The position numbers were made by a program, and so were the translations under genes. Shown here piece after piece: positions 14,622 to 23,429 of a stretch of 51,771 nucleotides of DNA. The notes beneath the pieces were generated by a model. The model saw only the letters and a program-made list of their open reading frames with translations, had not been told where the DNA came from and did no database searches. The stretch is from an uncultured Phascolarctobacterium sp. GTDB lineage: Bacteria; Bacillota; Negativicutes; Acidaminococcales; Acidaminococcaceae. Position 1 is the first letter of the stretch, and each line of letters opens with the position of its first letter. Location: assembly GCA_905200645.1 (NCBI GenBank), contig CAJKLD010000016.1:1-51771 (forward strand), read 5' to 3'.

Positions 14622-17200
14622 CAGCGGCCGCTCTCCTTCCTTGCTTCTTCTTGTAATTTAAATAAAGTATTCATCGCTTCAATAGGCGTTAAGCTCATAA
14701 CGTCAATTTTTAATAGCTGCTCCGTAATAGCGCTGGTAAACAGCGAACCCATCATATTATTGGACTCCGAAATCTGCACCGGTGCAGACTGGCCGTTTTC
14801 ACTGTCATATTCCTGCAAAATGGCTTCCGCTCTGTCCAAAACTTTTTTTGGCAGGCCAGCCAAACGCGCTACATGCACGCCGTAACTGCGGTCCGTACCG
14901 CCGGGCACAATGCGGCGCAGAAAAACAATATCCCTGCCCCTCTCCTTAACGGCAACGCTGTAATTTTTTACGCCGCCCAATTTCTGCTCCAGCGCAATCA
15001 GCTGGTGATAATGAGTAGCGAAAAGAGTTTTGGCTTTGATTTTATCGTGAATATATTCCATGACGGCGCGGGCAATACTCATACCGTCAAAGGTAGAAGT
15101 ACCGCGGCCAACCTCATCGAGAATTATCAGGCTGTTTTTGGTAGCGTAGCGCAAAATCTGCGCTACTTCGTTCATTTCCACCATAAAGGTGCTTTGACCT
15201 GTTGCCAAATCGTCGCTGGCGCCCACGCGGGTAAAAATTTTATCCACGGGACAGATATTTGCCTGCCGCGCCGGAATAAAGCTGCCCATCTGCGTCATCA
15301 AAACCAGAAGCGCCACCTGACGCATAAAAGTTGATTTGCCTGCCATATTAGGACCCGTAATCACAATCATGCGCTCGTCGGCGTTATTGAGATTAACGTT
15401 ATTGGGCACAAAAATTTCCTTTTCCAGCAAACGCTCCACCACGGGATGACGACCGTCGGTAATTTTAATTTCACCCTGATTATTTAATTCGGGACGCACA
15501 TAATTATATTTATAAGCGGCGATTGCCAAGCCGTTGAGCACGTCCAAAGCACCAATAGCGCGTGCCGTCGCCTGAATTTCGGCAATCATGCCGCGAATTA
15601 AAGTGCGCAGTTCGTCAAAAAGATAGTATTCCAGATTTTGAATTTTTTCCTTAGCGCCAAGAATTTTATTTTCGTAATCTTTAAGCTCTGGCACAATAAA
15701 GCGTTCGGCGTTCACTAAAGTCTGCTTGCGTACAAAATAATAAGGTACGCTGCCCGCCTGTCCCTTGGAAACTTCAATATAATAGCCAAAAACCTTGTTG
15801 AAGCCAACCTTCATAGTTTTAATGCCGGTTTCTTCCTTAATTTTCTGTTCAAAATTTTGCATCCAGGTTTTATTATCAGCTGCAATCAGCTGTAATTCGT
15901 CCAGCTCAGCGTTATAGCCTTGGCGAATCATGCCGCCCTCGCGCACGGAAAACGGCGGTTCGTCCACAATGGCCTGCTGTAACCGCACAGCCAGCTCGCG
16001 ATGCTCACCAAGCTCCGTATAAAGCTTAGTCAGCGCCTTACTTTTGCAGGCTGCTAAAATTTTCTTCAGCGTCGGCAAAACGCTCAAAGAACTGCGCAGA
16101 GCGACTAAATCGCGGGCGTTAGCGCTGCCCACCTCAATGCGGCTCACAATACGCTCCAAATCTGCCACTGCTTTTAGCTGGTCAGCCACAGCGTCGCGCA
16201 ACTCCGCACTTGTTGTCAGTTCAGCAACAGCCTCCTGCCGCTCATAAATACGGCCGATATCTAACAGCGGGCTTTCAATCCAGCTGCGCAGACGACGCGC
16301 TCCCATGCTGGTTTTGGTAAAATCCAAAACGGACAGCAAGGTGCCGCGCTTACTGCCGTCAACCATGCTGCGCACCAGCTCCAAATTGCGAATAGCTGTC
16401 ACATCTAAATTCATAAAGCTTTCGCGTTTAATTTCATTTAATCTGTTAATATGACTTAAATCAGCCATCACCGTGCCGTGCAGATAACGCAGCAAAAGCT
16501 CCACCGTCTGCCGCACAACGGCATCTGCATCAATAGTTGGAAAATGCCGCGCAAAATAATCGGCTTGCGGTGCTTCCTCTACATAATTAGTCAAAGTACA
16601 GTCAGGCAGTTTAGCGTGCAGCCATTCCAAAAGCTGCTGCGTTTGTGTTAAATTTTCGGTCAACACTAATTCCGCAGGCTGCAGGCGATAAAGCTGCTCT
16701 GTAATATCAAGCAATTTTTCTTCGCCTGCGACGCGATACCACTGACATTCGCCTGTGGAAACGTCCGCCACCGCCATGCACAAATTATCGTTTTGCTCCA
16801 GCAGCAAGGCTAAATAACGGTTATGCTTATCCTGCAGCAGCTGCTCGCTCAGCGCCGTACCCGGAGTAATAATTTTAATGACCTTGCGCTCCACAATACC
16901 TTTGGCAAATTTCGGGTCCTCCATTTGCTCGCAAATAGCAATACGATACCCTTTCTGCACTAATTTAGCAATATAACCATCTACCGAATGATAAGGAACG
17001 CCGCACATGGGCATATTTTCCGCACCACCGGCGCGTTTGGTCAGCGTAATATTCAATTCCCGCGATGCCGTCAGCGCATCGTCAAAAAACATTTCGTAAA
17101 AATCACCCAACCGGAAAAACAGCAGCTCGTTTTTGTGCTGTTTCTTTACAGCAAGATATTGCTGTACCATGGGCGTATACGTATTTTCAGCAGCCATCAA
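14621..17200 (-). CDS. mutS: DNA mismatch repair protein MutS
   Basis: 859 aa, full length. The N-terminal mismatch-binding domain has the Phe-x-Glu motif in LGDFYEMFFDDA (about residues 32-43). Connector, lever and clamp domains follow. The ATPase contains TGPNMAGKSTFMRQVAL (Walker A), SLIILDEVGRGTSTFDG (Walker B and signature) and TLFATHYHQL. The C-terminal tail ends in a short helix, SLTPIEAMNTLFKLQEEA, typical of the tetramerisation or beta-clamp region. Its ATG overlaps the miaB stop by 4 bases and its stop overlaps the mutL start. Confidence 0.98.
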   Translation of the reverse strand: MMAAENTYTPMVQQYLAVKKQHKNELLFFRLGDFYEMFFDDALTASRELNITLTKRAGGAENMPMCGVPYHSVDGYIAKLVQKGYRIAICEQMEDPKFAKGIVERKVIKIITPGTALSEQLLQDKHNRYLALLLEQNDNLCMAVADVSTGECQWYRVAGEEKLLDITEQLYRLQPAELVLTENLTQTQQLLEWLHAKLPDCTLTNYVEEAPQADYFARHFPTIDADAVVRQTVELLLRYLHGTVMADLSHINRLNEIKRESFMNLDVTAIRNLELVRSMVDGSKRGTLLSVLDFTKTSMGARRLRSWIESPLLDIGRIYERQEAVAELTTSAELRDAVADQLKAVADLERIVSRIEVGSANARDLVALRSSLSVLPTLKKILAACKSKALTKLYTELGEHRELAVRLQQAIVDEPPFSVREGGMIRQGYNAELDELQLIAADNKTWMQNFEQKIKEETGIKTMKVGFNKVFGYYIEVSKGQAGSVPYYFVRKQTLVNAERFIVPELKDYENKILGAKEKIQNLEYYLFDELRTLIRGMIAEIQATARAIGALDVLNGLAIAAYKYNYVRPELNNQGEIKITDGRHPVVERLLEKEIFVPNNVNLNNADERMIVITGPNMAGKSTFMRQVALLVLMTQMGSFIPARQANICPVDKIFTRVGASDDLATGQSTFMVEMNEVAQILRYATKNSLIILDEVGRGTSTFDGMSIARAVMEYIHDKIKAKTLFATHYHQLIALEQKLGGVKNYSVAVKERGRDIVFLRRIVPGGTDRSYGVHVARLAGLPKKVLDRAEAILQEYDSENGQSAPVQISESNNMMGSLFTSAITEQLLKIDVMSLTPIEAMNTLFKLQEEARKESGR

Positions 17201-18519
17201 TCAACCGCCTTACCTTTCACCAACCAAGTTTGAGCTGTGCCAATCAGCACGTTCACCTTTTGACCAACTTCATACTGTTTATTTTCCACTGGCCACAGCA
17301 CCAACACGCCGGTACGGCTGCGTCCACACCAAATATCCGCCTGCTTGCTGGGGCCTTCTGCCAAAACCTCCACGGTTTTGCCGATAAGTTTTTCGTGACA
17401 GCGCAGGCTGTTTTCATTTTGTAAAGCCATGAGACGATTCAAACGCTCTTTTTTTACTGCCAGCGGCACTTGATTTTCCATTTTTGCCGCCGGAGTACCG
17501 CTGCGTTTGGAATAAATAAAGGTAAACGCCGAAGTAAAACCAACCTGACGCACCACATCCAAGGTTTCGGCAAAATCCTCCTCCGTCTCGCCGGGAAAAC
17601 CAACAATAATATCCGTAGTAATGGCAGCGTCGGGAACATACTGGCGAATCATCTTAATCAAAGCCAAATATTTTTCTTTAGTATAGCCGCGGTTCATACG
17701 CCGCAAAATTTCACTGCTGCCAGACTGAAACGGCACATGGAAGCTCTCACAGATATGTTCGCATTCCGCCACAGCCTTAATTACCTCCTCGCTCATATCG
17801 CGGGGATGACTGGTCATATAATGCAGACGCTCCACGCCGGGAATATCGTTGACGCGGCGCAGCAGCTTAGCAAAAGCGTCCTTTTCGCCAAAATCCTTGC
17901 CATAAGAATTAACATTCTGTCCCAGCAGCGTAAACTCCTTGTAGCCTTCCTTCACTGCCGCTTCCACTTCGGCTACGATATTTTCTACGCTGCGGCTGCG
18001 CTCTCTGCCGCGCACATAAGGCACAATACAATAAGTACAAAAATTATTGCAGCCGTACATAATGGGAATCCAAGCCGCAAAAGGACTTTGGCGCACTCTA
18101 TGTCCTTCAAATTCGCTTTGATGAACAGTCAAATCAGTATAGGTAGCTCCCTTGCGTTCCGCCAAATAATCCAAAAACAGCTGCTTAAAGTCGTTCACAT
18201 AAGCCGTGCCCAAAAGCAAATCCACCTGCGGATGCTTTTTTTGCAGCTTCTCGCCGTCCTTTTGCGCCATACAGCCTGCCACGCAGATAACATTATGGGG
18301 ATTGCGTTTTTTCTCCGCCTTCAGCTCGCCAATTTTACCGGCGATTTTTTTCTCGGCGCTCTCGCGCACACAGCAGGTGTTGACTAAAATAACGTCGGCG
18401 CCATGGTAATCTGTAACCGGCTTATAGCCTAATTCCTCCAGCTGTCCGGCGTAATGTTCCGTATCCGATTCATTCATCTGACAGCCGTAGTTAATTAAAC
18501 AATATGTTTTTTCTTGCAT
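17197..18519 (-). CDS. miaB: tRNA-2-methylthio-N6-dimethylallyladenosine synthase MiaB
   Basis: 440 aa. Radical SAM methylthiotransferase acting on i6A37 in tRNA. UPF0004 domain: cysteines in NYGCQMNESDTE, NTCCVRESAEKK and VCVAGCMAQKDG, the ligands of the auxiliary cluster. Radical SAM CxxxCxxC in YGCNNFCTYCIVPYVRGRE (about residue 155). The C-terminal TRAM domain ends in IGTAQTWLVKGK. First gene of the miaB-mutS-mutL-methyltransferase-miaA-hfq chain. GGAGG lies 9 nt upstream of the ATG, with a promoter about 55 bp away. Confidence 0.97.
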   Translation of the reverse strand: MQEKTYCLINYGCQMNESDTEHYAGQLEELGYKPVTDYHGADVILVNTCCVRESAEKKIAGKIGELKAEKKRNPHNVICVAGCMAQKDGEKLQKKHPQVDLLLGTAYVNDFKQLFLDYLAERKGATYTDLTVHQSEFEGHRVRQSPFAAWIPIMYGCNNFCTYCIVPYVRGRERSRSVENIVAEVEAAVKEGYKEFTLLGQNVNSYGKDFGEKDAFAKLLRRVNDIPGVERLHYMTSHPRDMSEEVIKAVAECEHICESFHVPFQSGSSEILRRMNRGYTKEKYLALIKMIRQYVPDAAITTDIIVGFPGETEEDFAETLDVVRQVGFTSAFTFIYSKRSGTPAAKMENQVPLAVKKERLNRLMALQNENSLRCHEKLIGKTVEVLAEGPSKQADIWCGRSRTGVLVLWPVENKQYEVGQKVNVLIGTAQTWLVKGKAVD

Positions 18520-18574
18520 TCAAGCAACCTCCATCATCTATTTAAAATCTCTGGTTATTCTTATCCATTATTAT

Positions 18575-18604
18575 ATTATACTAAATTTATCTGTTTTCCC
18601 GCAA
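18575..18604 (-). promoter_or_regulatory. Promoter of the miaB-mutS-mutL operon
   Basis: TTGCGG (18599-18604) and TATAAT (18575-18580) on the minus strand, 18 bp apart. This leaves a leader of about 50 nt before miaB. Confidence 0.7.
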
Positions 18605-18630
18605 GCAGAAAAATATTTTAGCAGCAGGTA

Positions 18631-18659
18631 TTGAAATCTAACCTCAACATGATTACAAT
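18631..18659 (+). promoter_or_regulatory. Promoter of the membrane-anchored hypothetical gene
   Basis: TTGAAA (18631-18636) and TACAAT (18654-18659), 17 bp apart, divergent from the miaB promoter. A small hairpin (TGCTT...AAGCA, 18673-18692) lies in the leader. Confidence 0.65.
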
Positions 18660-18743
18660 ATAGGGAGTGAAAATGCTTACTTTAGTAAAAGCACTTGAAC
18701 TACAATTATTTTTATCGTGACATAAGGTATGAGAAGGCAAAAA

Positions 18744-19775
18744 ATGAAAAACAAAAAAACTGCTGTACTTATTCTTATCATTATTGCCGCGCTTGCAGGA
18801 GCGGCCTTTTATTTCTTATATTTCATCCGCACGCCTGCTTATGCGCTAAACCAAGCGCGACTGGCCGTGCAACAGCATGACACTGAAAAATTTCAACGTT
18901 ATGTAGATTTACAATCGGTTATGGATAACGCTTTTGAGGATGCCATTAAAGCCGAGAGCAAAATTACTAATAACGACCTGTTTGCCAATCCTTTTGCTTT
19001 AGGTATTCTGCACATGCTTAAGCCCTCTGTAGTAGAGTTGATGAAACAGGAAGCGCTTACTAAAATTGCCGCTAAACCTAAGCAGGCAGACAAAGCCGTT
19101 GACCCCGTTCCGGATGCTATGCGACGCAATATAGAACGCCACATCCCCTTGGACAAATTTGCTTTTAAAGATTTAAAGCTTACCAAACATGGCGCTGCTG
19201 AAGCTACCGCTGCTTTAGTATTGCGTAACGCCAACCTGAACAAGGATTTTATTGTTAATCTGCAAATGCTAAACAATGAAAACGGCGACTGGCAGATAAA
19301 AAAGGTCAGCAATCTTACGGAGCTTATTATTCAGTTGGAAGCTGTTAAGCAGGCCAAACAAACTGCCGAAAATAAAGCGGTTATGGAACGCTTAAACAAG
19401 GCCGTCAGCACTGCCGAAATCCGCCTGAATATTTTTGCCGACAATAACGCTCAAGAAATAGAGCCGCAGAAAATACTTCTCGCCGCTATTTCCGTAAGAA
19501 ATATGACTAACGTCACCATTAATCGCATGTATTATGATGTGACGATTGAAAACGAAAAAGGCGAAGCGCTGTATTCCTACCCCGAGCATTTCCGCGGAGC
19601 CATTGAACCGGGACAGGTGCGTGAGCTGAACACCAGCAAAAAGCTCAACGCGATGCTGCCCGACGACAAAAAGCTTATGGAGCAGGATGTAAGTAAAATC
19701 ACCGGTAAAATCCAAATAACCTACATCGCTTTTAACGACGGCAATGTAATTTCACCCAATACCTTTATAGAATAG
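18744..19775 (+). CDS. Membrane-anchored hypothetical protein, DUF2939-like N-terminus
   Basis: About 343 aa. A lysine-rich N-terminus and one transmembrane helix (about residues 7-28) place the rest outside the membrane. The next 70 residues (TPAYALNQARLAVQQHDTEKFQRYVDLQSVMDNAF) resemble DUF2939, and the rest is unassigned. The last about 130 residues look beta-rich (ILLAAISVRNMTNVTINRM, YYDVTIENEKGEALYSY), suggesting an immunoglobulin-like fold. The start at 18744 is preferred over the in-frame ATG at 18729 because AGAAGG lies 6 nt upstream of the former. It has its own promoter and a terminator. Role unknown. Confidence 0.75.
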   Translation: MKNKKTAVLILIIIAALAGAAFYFLYFIRTPAYALNQARLAVQQHDTEKFQRYVDLQSVMDNAFEDAIKAESKITNNDLFANPFALGILHMLKPSVVELMKQEALTKIAAKPKQADKAVDPVPDAMRRNIERHIPLDKFAFKDLKLTKHGAAEATAALVLRNANLNKDFIVNLQMLNNENGDWQIKKVSNLTELIIQLEAVKQAKQTAENKAVMERLNKAVSTAEIRLNIFADNNAQEIEPQKILLAAISVRNMTNVTINRMYYDVTIENEKGEALYSYPEHFRGAIEPGQVRELNTSKKLNAMLPDDKKLMEQDVSKITGKIQITYIAFNDGNVISPNTFIE

Positions 19776-19778
19776 CAA

Positions 19779-19812
19779 AAAGCCTGAACGAAAAGTTCAG
19801 GCTTTATTTTTT
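19779..19812. terminator. Bidirectional terminator between convergent genes
   Basis: An 11-bp stem AAAGCCTGAAC (19779-19789) / GTTCAGGCTTT (19795-19805) with a T-run on the plus side (19802-19812) and TTTTT on the minus side. It overlaps the stop codon of the convergent TVP38-family gene and serves both. Confidence 0.9.
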
Positions 19813-20502
19813 TCCGCGATACTTTTTATAGCCCCAAAAAATCAACGCCACTACTACAACCAATATACCTAAACGCGTGCTGTGCTGCTGAAAATTTACT
19901 ATGTCATGCCCTATAACTACCTCCAGCGCCGTAGAGGGAAACTTGCCAATTAAGTTGGCGATAATATAATCCTTAGCGCTGATGCGGCTTACCGCACCTA
20001 CGGCAGTTAAAATACCCGACGGAAAGTACGGCAGCGTTCTGGCAAAAGCCATCCATTCCAAGCCATGCCTGCCGCTGGCTTCATCAATATGCTGTAAGGC
20101 ATTGCTTTTAGCAATAATAAGTTCTGCCGTACTGCGAAAAAAGAAACGCATCAAGAAAAAACTGATAACAACACCAGTTGTCTCTGCCAGCCAAGAAATA
20201 AGAATACCCAAAGGCAAGCCAAAAATCAAACCGTTCGCCGTGGACAGAAAAATAGAGGGAAATATACTGCCTGCATTAATAAGCACATCTAAAATAAAGC
20301 TGACGCCCACAGCCCACGGACCAAAAGAACGCAGATAATCCACCAAACCGTTCACATCACCGCTCACAGCCAGCTTAAAGGTAGTCGAAAAAAAATTATC
20401 TGCAAAGAATTGAATGACGCAAACTAAAATTACTAAAAACAGCGCTGCTACCAGCTTAGTAATAGTATCGGGATTTTGCAGCCATTTTTTTTGCTTGTTC
20501 AA
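19804..20502 (-). CDS. TVP38/TMEM64 family membrane protein (VTT domain)
   Basis: 232 aa with about five hydrophobic segments. The VTT/DedA-like core is visible as FPSIFLSTANGLIFGLPLG (re-entrant loop), MAFARTLPYFPSGILTAVGA and NLIGKFPSTALEVVIGHD. Proteins of this superfamily act in lipid scrambling or membrane homeostasis; the specific role here is not known. A cytoplasmic N-terminus with lysines precedes the first helix. It follows recG by 13 bp and is probably the last gene of that transcript. Confidence 0.88.
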   Translation of the reverse strand: MNKQKKWLQNPDTITKLVAALFLVILVCVIQFFADNFFSTTFKLAVSGDVNGLVDYLRSFGPWAVGVSFILDVLINAGSIFPSIFLSTANGLIFGLPLGILISWLAETTGVVISFFLMRFFFRSTAELIIAKSNALQHIDEASGRHGLEWMAFARTLPYFPSGILTAVGAVSRISAKDYIIANLIGKFPSTALEVVIGHDIVNFQQHSTRLGILVVVVALIFWGYKKYRGKK

Positions 20503-20515
20503 TGTTCTAACCTCT

Positions 20516-22576
20516 TTATGTATTAAAAATCATGGCGAAGCGTTGTCCAAACTGCATTTCTACAAGCCGCTGTATATCCTGCCATGCACCGAGCTTAGCA
20601 AGCTCCTCTTGAGCCAGCTTGCGCACCTGGACAATAGTTTCAGTATCTCGAATTATATCAGCAATCCTTAAATCTGGCAAGCCGTGCTGACGCAGGCCAA
20701 AAATCTGGCCTGCTCCGCGCTGCTCCAAATCCTTTTCTGCCAAATAAAAGCCATCTTCGCTGTCACGCAGCACCTGTAAGCGAGCCAGCGCCTCCGGTGC
20801 GTCAGCGCCTGCCAAAAGTACGCAGTAGGACTGCTGCACGCCACGTCCAACGCGCCCTCGCAGCTGATGCAGCTGCGCTAAGCCAAAACGCTCGGCATTT
20901 TCTATAACCATCAGCGTAGCATTGGGAACATTTACGCCTACTTCTATAACGGTAGTGCTAACCAAAACTTTAATTTTTCCTGCGGCAAAATCAGCCATAA
21001 TCGCTTCTTTTTCCGCATTTTTTAAACGTCCGTGCAAAAGCGCGCAAGCAACGCCACGCAGCACGCCGCTGCTCAATTCTTCGTAAACACTCTCGGCGCT
21101 GCGCACTTGCAAGGCTTCCGATTCTTCGATTAAAGGACACACCACATACGCCTGCCGCCCTTCCTGCACCTGACGCAAAAGCCCTTCGTACACCGCTTGG
21201 CGTTTTTCGTCGTTGTAGCACAATGTCTGCACCGGCTTACGTCCCGGCGGCCTGCCCTTCATGAGGGAAATATCTAAATCGCCGTACACAGTTAACGCCA
21301 AGGTACGCGGAATTGGCGTAGCCGTCATAACTAAAACGTCGGGAGCAATAGCCGATTTATTTGCCAAACGCGCCCGCTGCTCCACGCCAAAACGGTGCTG
21401 CTCATCCGTAACCGCCAAAGATAAACGGGCAAAACGCACATCCTCTTGCAATAATGCGTGCGTACCTACTAACACGTCAATTAAGCCTAATTCTAAATTT
21501 AACAGCAGCTCCCGTCTGGCTTTGGCACGCATACCACCCACTAAAAGGGCCACGCGAATGCCCGCAGGCTGCAAAAGTTCGCGCAAAGTATCAAAATGCT
21601 GCTGCGCCAAAATTTCTGTCGGCACCATAATGCATCCCTGACAGCCGTTTTCTACAGCCTTAGCCAAAGCCAACGCGCTGATAACTGTTTTACCGCTGCC
21701 TACATCGCCCTGTAAAATGCGGTGCATAGGCAAAGCTTTTTCCATGTCGGCGCTGATTTCCCGCCATGCCTGCTGCTGCTCTTTAGTCAGTACAAAAGGC
21801 AGATGCGCCATCACCTGTTTTACTTTTTCGTTATCCACGCCATGCGCTACGCCCTGCCTTTGGTCGTGGTTCTGCTGACGATAAAATAGCAGACCGCATT
21901 GCAATAAAAAGAGCTCCTCAAAAATAAAACGCCGTTTGGCCTGCTTTAAAGCATCCCAGCTGTCCGGAAAATGAATATTTTTTAGCGCCGTCAAACGATT
22001 GGGCAGCTTACATTTAGCAATAACCGACGCAGGCAGGCTTTCCGGTAAATCCTGCTCCGCCTTCTGCAAAGCTTCGCGCATCCACTGCCGCAGATTATTT
22101 TGCGTCAAATTGCCGCTTAAAGCGTACACCGGCAATATCTCCGGCTGTTCCTGCTCCCGTCCTTCAAAAGGTTGCACCTGCACTTCGCTGACAGTGCGCG
22201 CCATGCGTCCGGGACGCACCCGCCCCATAACTAAAACTTCCATGCCCGGTTTTAGCTTTTGCGCGCTATATCTTTGACTAAGAAAAAAATACAGCGCGGC
22301 ATAAGCCGTTTCATCGCGTACAGTTACTACAGTATAACGTCTGCCATGAGCGCCAAAGCCGTTGCGCACACTATAAACCGTCGCGCGAAAAATCTGCCGT
22401 GAACCGTCCACAGCCAGCTCCTTGATTTTTTTCAAATTGCCGTAATCAAGATAAGCCTCCTGCCGCGGATAATATTCCAGCAGCTCGCCTAGGGTAAAAA
22501 CACCTAAGCTTGCCAGTTCCTGTGCCTTTTTCGGTCCAATACCCTTTAATACTGTTACTGCTTCCTGCCACCACAT
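20516..22576 (-). CDS. recG: ATP-dependent DNA helicase RecG
   Basis: 686 aa, normal length. It reverses stalled forks and processes branched recombination intermediates. An N-terminal helix-hairpin-like LKGIGPKKAQELASLGVFT leads to the OB-fold wedge domain (about residues 60-160). The helicase motifs include LQGDVGSGKTVISALAL (Walker A), VTDEQHRFGVEQR (DExH), VMTATPIPRTLALTVYGD, and STTVIEVGVNVPNAT with QLRGRVGRG. The C-terminal end HGLPDLRIADIIRD is the usual tail. Start ATG preceded by AGAGGT. The rpmB promoter lies divergently just upstream. Confidence 0.97.
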   Translation of the reverse strand: MWWQEAVTVLKGIGPKKAQELASLGVFTLGELLEYYPRQEAYLDYGNLKKIKELAVDGSRQIFRATVYSVRNGFGAHGRRYTVVTVRDETAYAALYFFLSQRYSAQKLKPGMEVLVMGRVRPGRMARTVSEVQVQPFEGREQEQPEILPVYALSGNLTQNNLRQWMREALQKAEQDLPESLPASVIAKCKLPNRLTALKNIHFPDSWDALKQAKRRFIFEELFLLQCGLLFYRQQNHDQRQGVAHGVDNEKVKQVMAHLPFVLTKEQQQAWREISADMEKALPMHRILQGDVGSGKTVISALALAKAVENGCQGCIMVPTEILAQQHFDTLRELLQPAGIRVALLVGGMRAKARRELLLNLELGLIDVLVGTHALLQEDVRFARLSLAVTDEQHRFGVEQRARLANKSAIAPDVLVMTATPIPRTLALTVYGDLDISLMKGRPPGRKPVQTLCYNDEKRQAVYEGLLRQVQEGRQAYVVCPLIEESEALQVRSAESVYEELSSGVLRGVACALLHGRLKNAEKEAIMADFAAGKIKVLVSTTVIEVGVNVPNATLMVIENAERFGLAQLHQLRGRVGRGVQQSYCVLLAGADAPEALARLQVLRDSEDGFYLAEKDLEQRGAGQIFGLRQHGLPDLRIADIIRDTETIVQVRKLAQEELAKLGAWQDIQRLVEMQFGQRFAMIFNT

Positions 22577-22606
22577 ATAAAATACCTACCTCTATGTAAA
22601 TTTCTC

Positions 22607-22635
22607 TTGCTTTTCTTCGCTCTTTATGGTATGAT
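22607..22635 (+). promoter_or_regulatory. Promoter of rpmB
   Basis: TTGCTT (22607-22612) and TATGAT (22630-22635), 17 bp apart, about 58 bp before the rpmB ATG. Confidence 0.8.
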
Positions 22636-22693
22636 ACTCATGTTAAATTTGAATGTGCCTTATGTCTTATCACGTTTAAGGAGGTGGGAAATT

Positions 22694-22885
22694 ATGGCAT
22701 CTATCTGCGAAATCTGCGGTAAAGGAAAATTGTCTGGCAACAACGTCAGCCACTCCAATAGACACACCAAACGTGCTTGGAACCCGAACATCCAACAAGT
22801 AAGAGCAGTTGTTGACGGTTCCGTAAAGCGTGTAAATGTTTGCACCCGCTGCCTGCGTTCCGGTAAAGTTAACCGCGCTATCTAA
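22694..22885 (+). CDS. rpmB: 50S ribosomal protein L28
   Basis: 63 aa. Zinc-binding form of L28 with CEIC (residues 5-8) and CTRC (residues 50-53); SHSNRHTKRAWNPNIQ is the family signature. AAGGAGGTG lies 8 nt before the ATG, so this start is chosen over longer readings. Single-gene transcript with its own promoter and terminator, as usual for rpmB. Confidence 0.97.
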   Translation: MASICEICGKGKLSGNNVSHSNRHTKRAWNPNIQQVRAVVDGSVKRVNVCTRCLRSGKVNRAI

Positions 22886-22900
22886 TCTTCGGATTTAAAA

Positions 22901-22938
22901 AGAAGCCAAATACCTAATGGTATTTGGTTTCTTTTTTT
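22901..22938. terminator. Terminator after rpmB (bidirectional)
   Basis: A 14-bp stem (22901-22914 with 22919-22932, one G-T pair), a TAAT loop and a T-run to 22938. On the minus strand it is followed by TTTTT, so it also serves the convergent zinc-ribbon gene, which ends at 22943. Confidence 0.92.
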
Positions 22939-22942
22939 ATGC

Positions 22943-23344
22943 TTATTTTACTTTATAACCACATTCAGGGCAGAATTTAGACAAAGAAGAAATTTTGGCA
23001 GAGCATGCCGGACACAGAATAAAGGCTTGGAATTCACGCAGTTTTTTTTCAAACAGCTCGTAAAAAAGATTTACCTCTTTATCCTCGCGTTTCCAGCTAT
23101 AAATCTGCAATCTTTTACCCGTAGAATCCATAATAATCTGCAAGGTATCTTCATCCAGCTGTTGAAATCCTACTTGCATAATTTTATGCTTATTATGAAA
23201 ATGGATAACCTTGTTTACTTCATCTATTTCATCAAAGGTTACGCCCATTTCGTTAATGCTCAGCATAGCAATCTGCCAAGCAGTCGCTAAATCCAGCTCA
23301 TAAACTCGATTGTCAAAGCATGCGCCTGCGCCATCTATTCTCAT
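22943..23344 (-). CDS. Hypothetical protein with C-terminal zinc ribbon
   Basis: 133 aa. The C-terminus ILCPACSAKISSLSKFCPECGYKVK is a double-CxxC zinc ribbon (about residues 110-130). The N-terminal 100 residues (NRVYELDLATAWQIAMLSIN, DEDTLQIIMDSTGKRLQIYSW) are of mixed alpha/beta character and I do not recognise them. No membrane segment. GGGAGG precedes the ATG. An extended -10 (TGATATAAT, 23375-23383) lies 30 bp upstream, overlapping the rny terminator region. Function unknown. Confidence 0.75.
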   Translation of the reverse strand: MRIDGAGACFDNRVYELDLATAWQIAMLSINEMGVTFDEIDEVNKVIHFHNKHKIMQVGFQQLDEDTLQIIMDSTGKRLQIYSWKREDKEVNLFYELFEKKLREFQAFILCPACSAKISSLSKFCPECGYKVK

Positions 23345-23374
23345 AATTATCCTCCCAAATTCTATATATGTCTT

Positions 23375-23383
23375 ATTATATCA
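23375..23383 (-). promoter_or_regulatory. Extended -10 promoter of the zinc-ribbon gene
   Basis: TGATATAAT on the minus strand, about 31 bp before the ATG. I see no good -35, as is common for extended -10 promoters. Confidence 0.55.
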
Positions 23384-23386
23384 CAA

Positions 23387-23416
23387 AAAGCACGCCTCGA
23401 TTAAGAAGCGTGCTTT
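23387..23416 (-). terminator. Terminator after rny
   Basis: Stem AAAGCACGC (23387-23395) / GCGTGCTTT (23408-23416) with a T-tract on the minus strand, 14 bp past the rny stop. Confidence 0.85.
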
Positions 23417-23429
23417 AAATTTATTTGAA

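Noticed and set aside
17470..18387. Open frame of about 305 codons on the plus strand
   Set aside because: It is entirely antisense to miaB, has no ribosome-binding site, and its protein is of low quality (rich in His, Asn, Ile). miaB is certain, so this is a codon-usage shadow.
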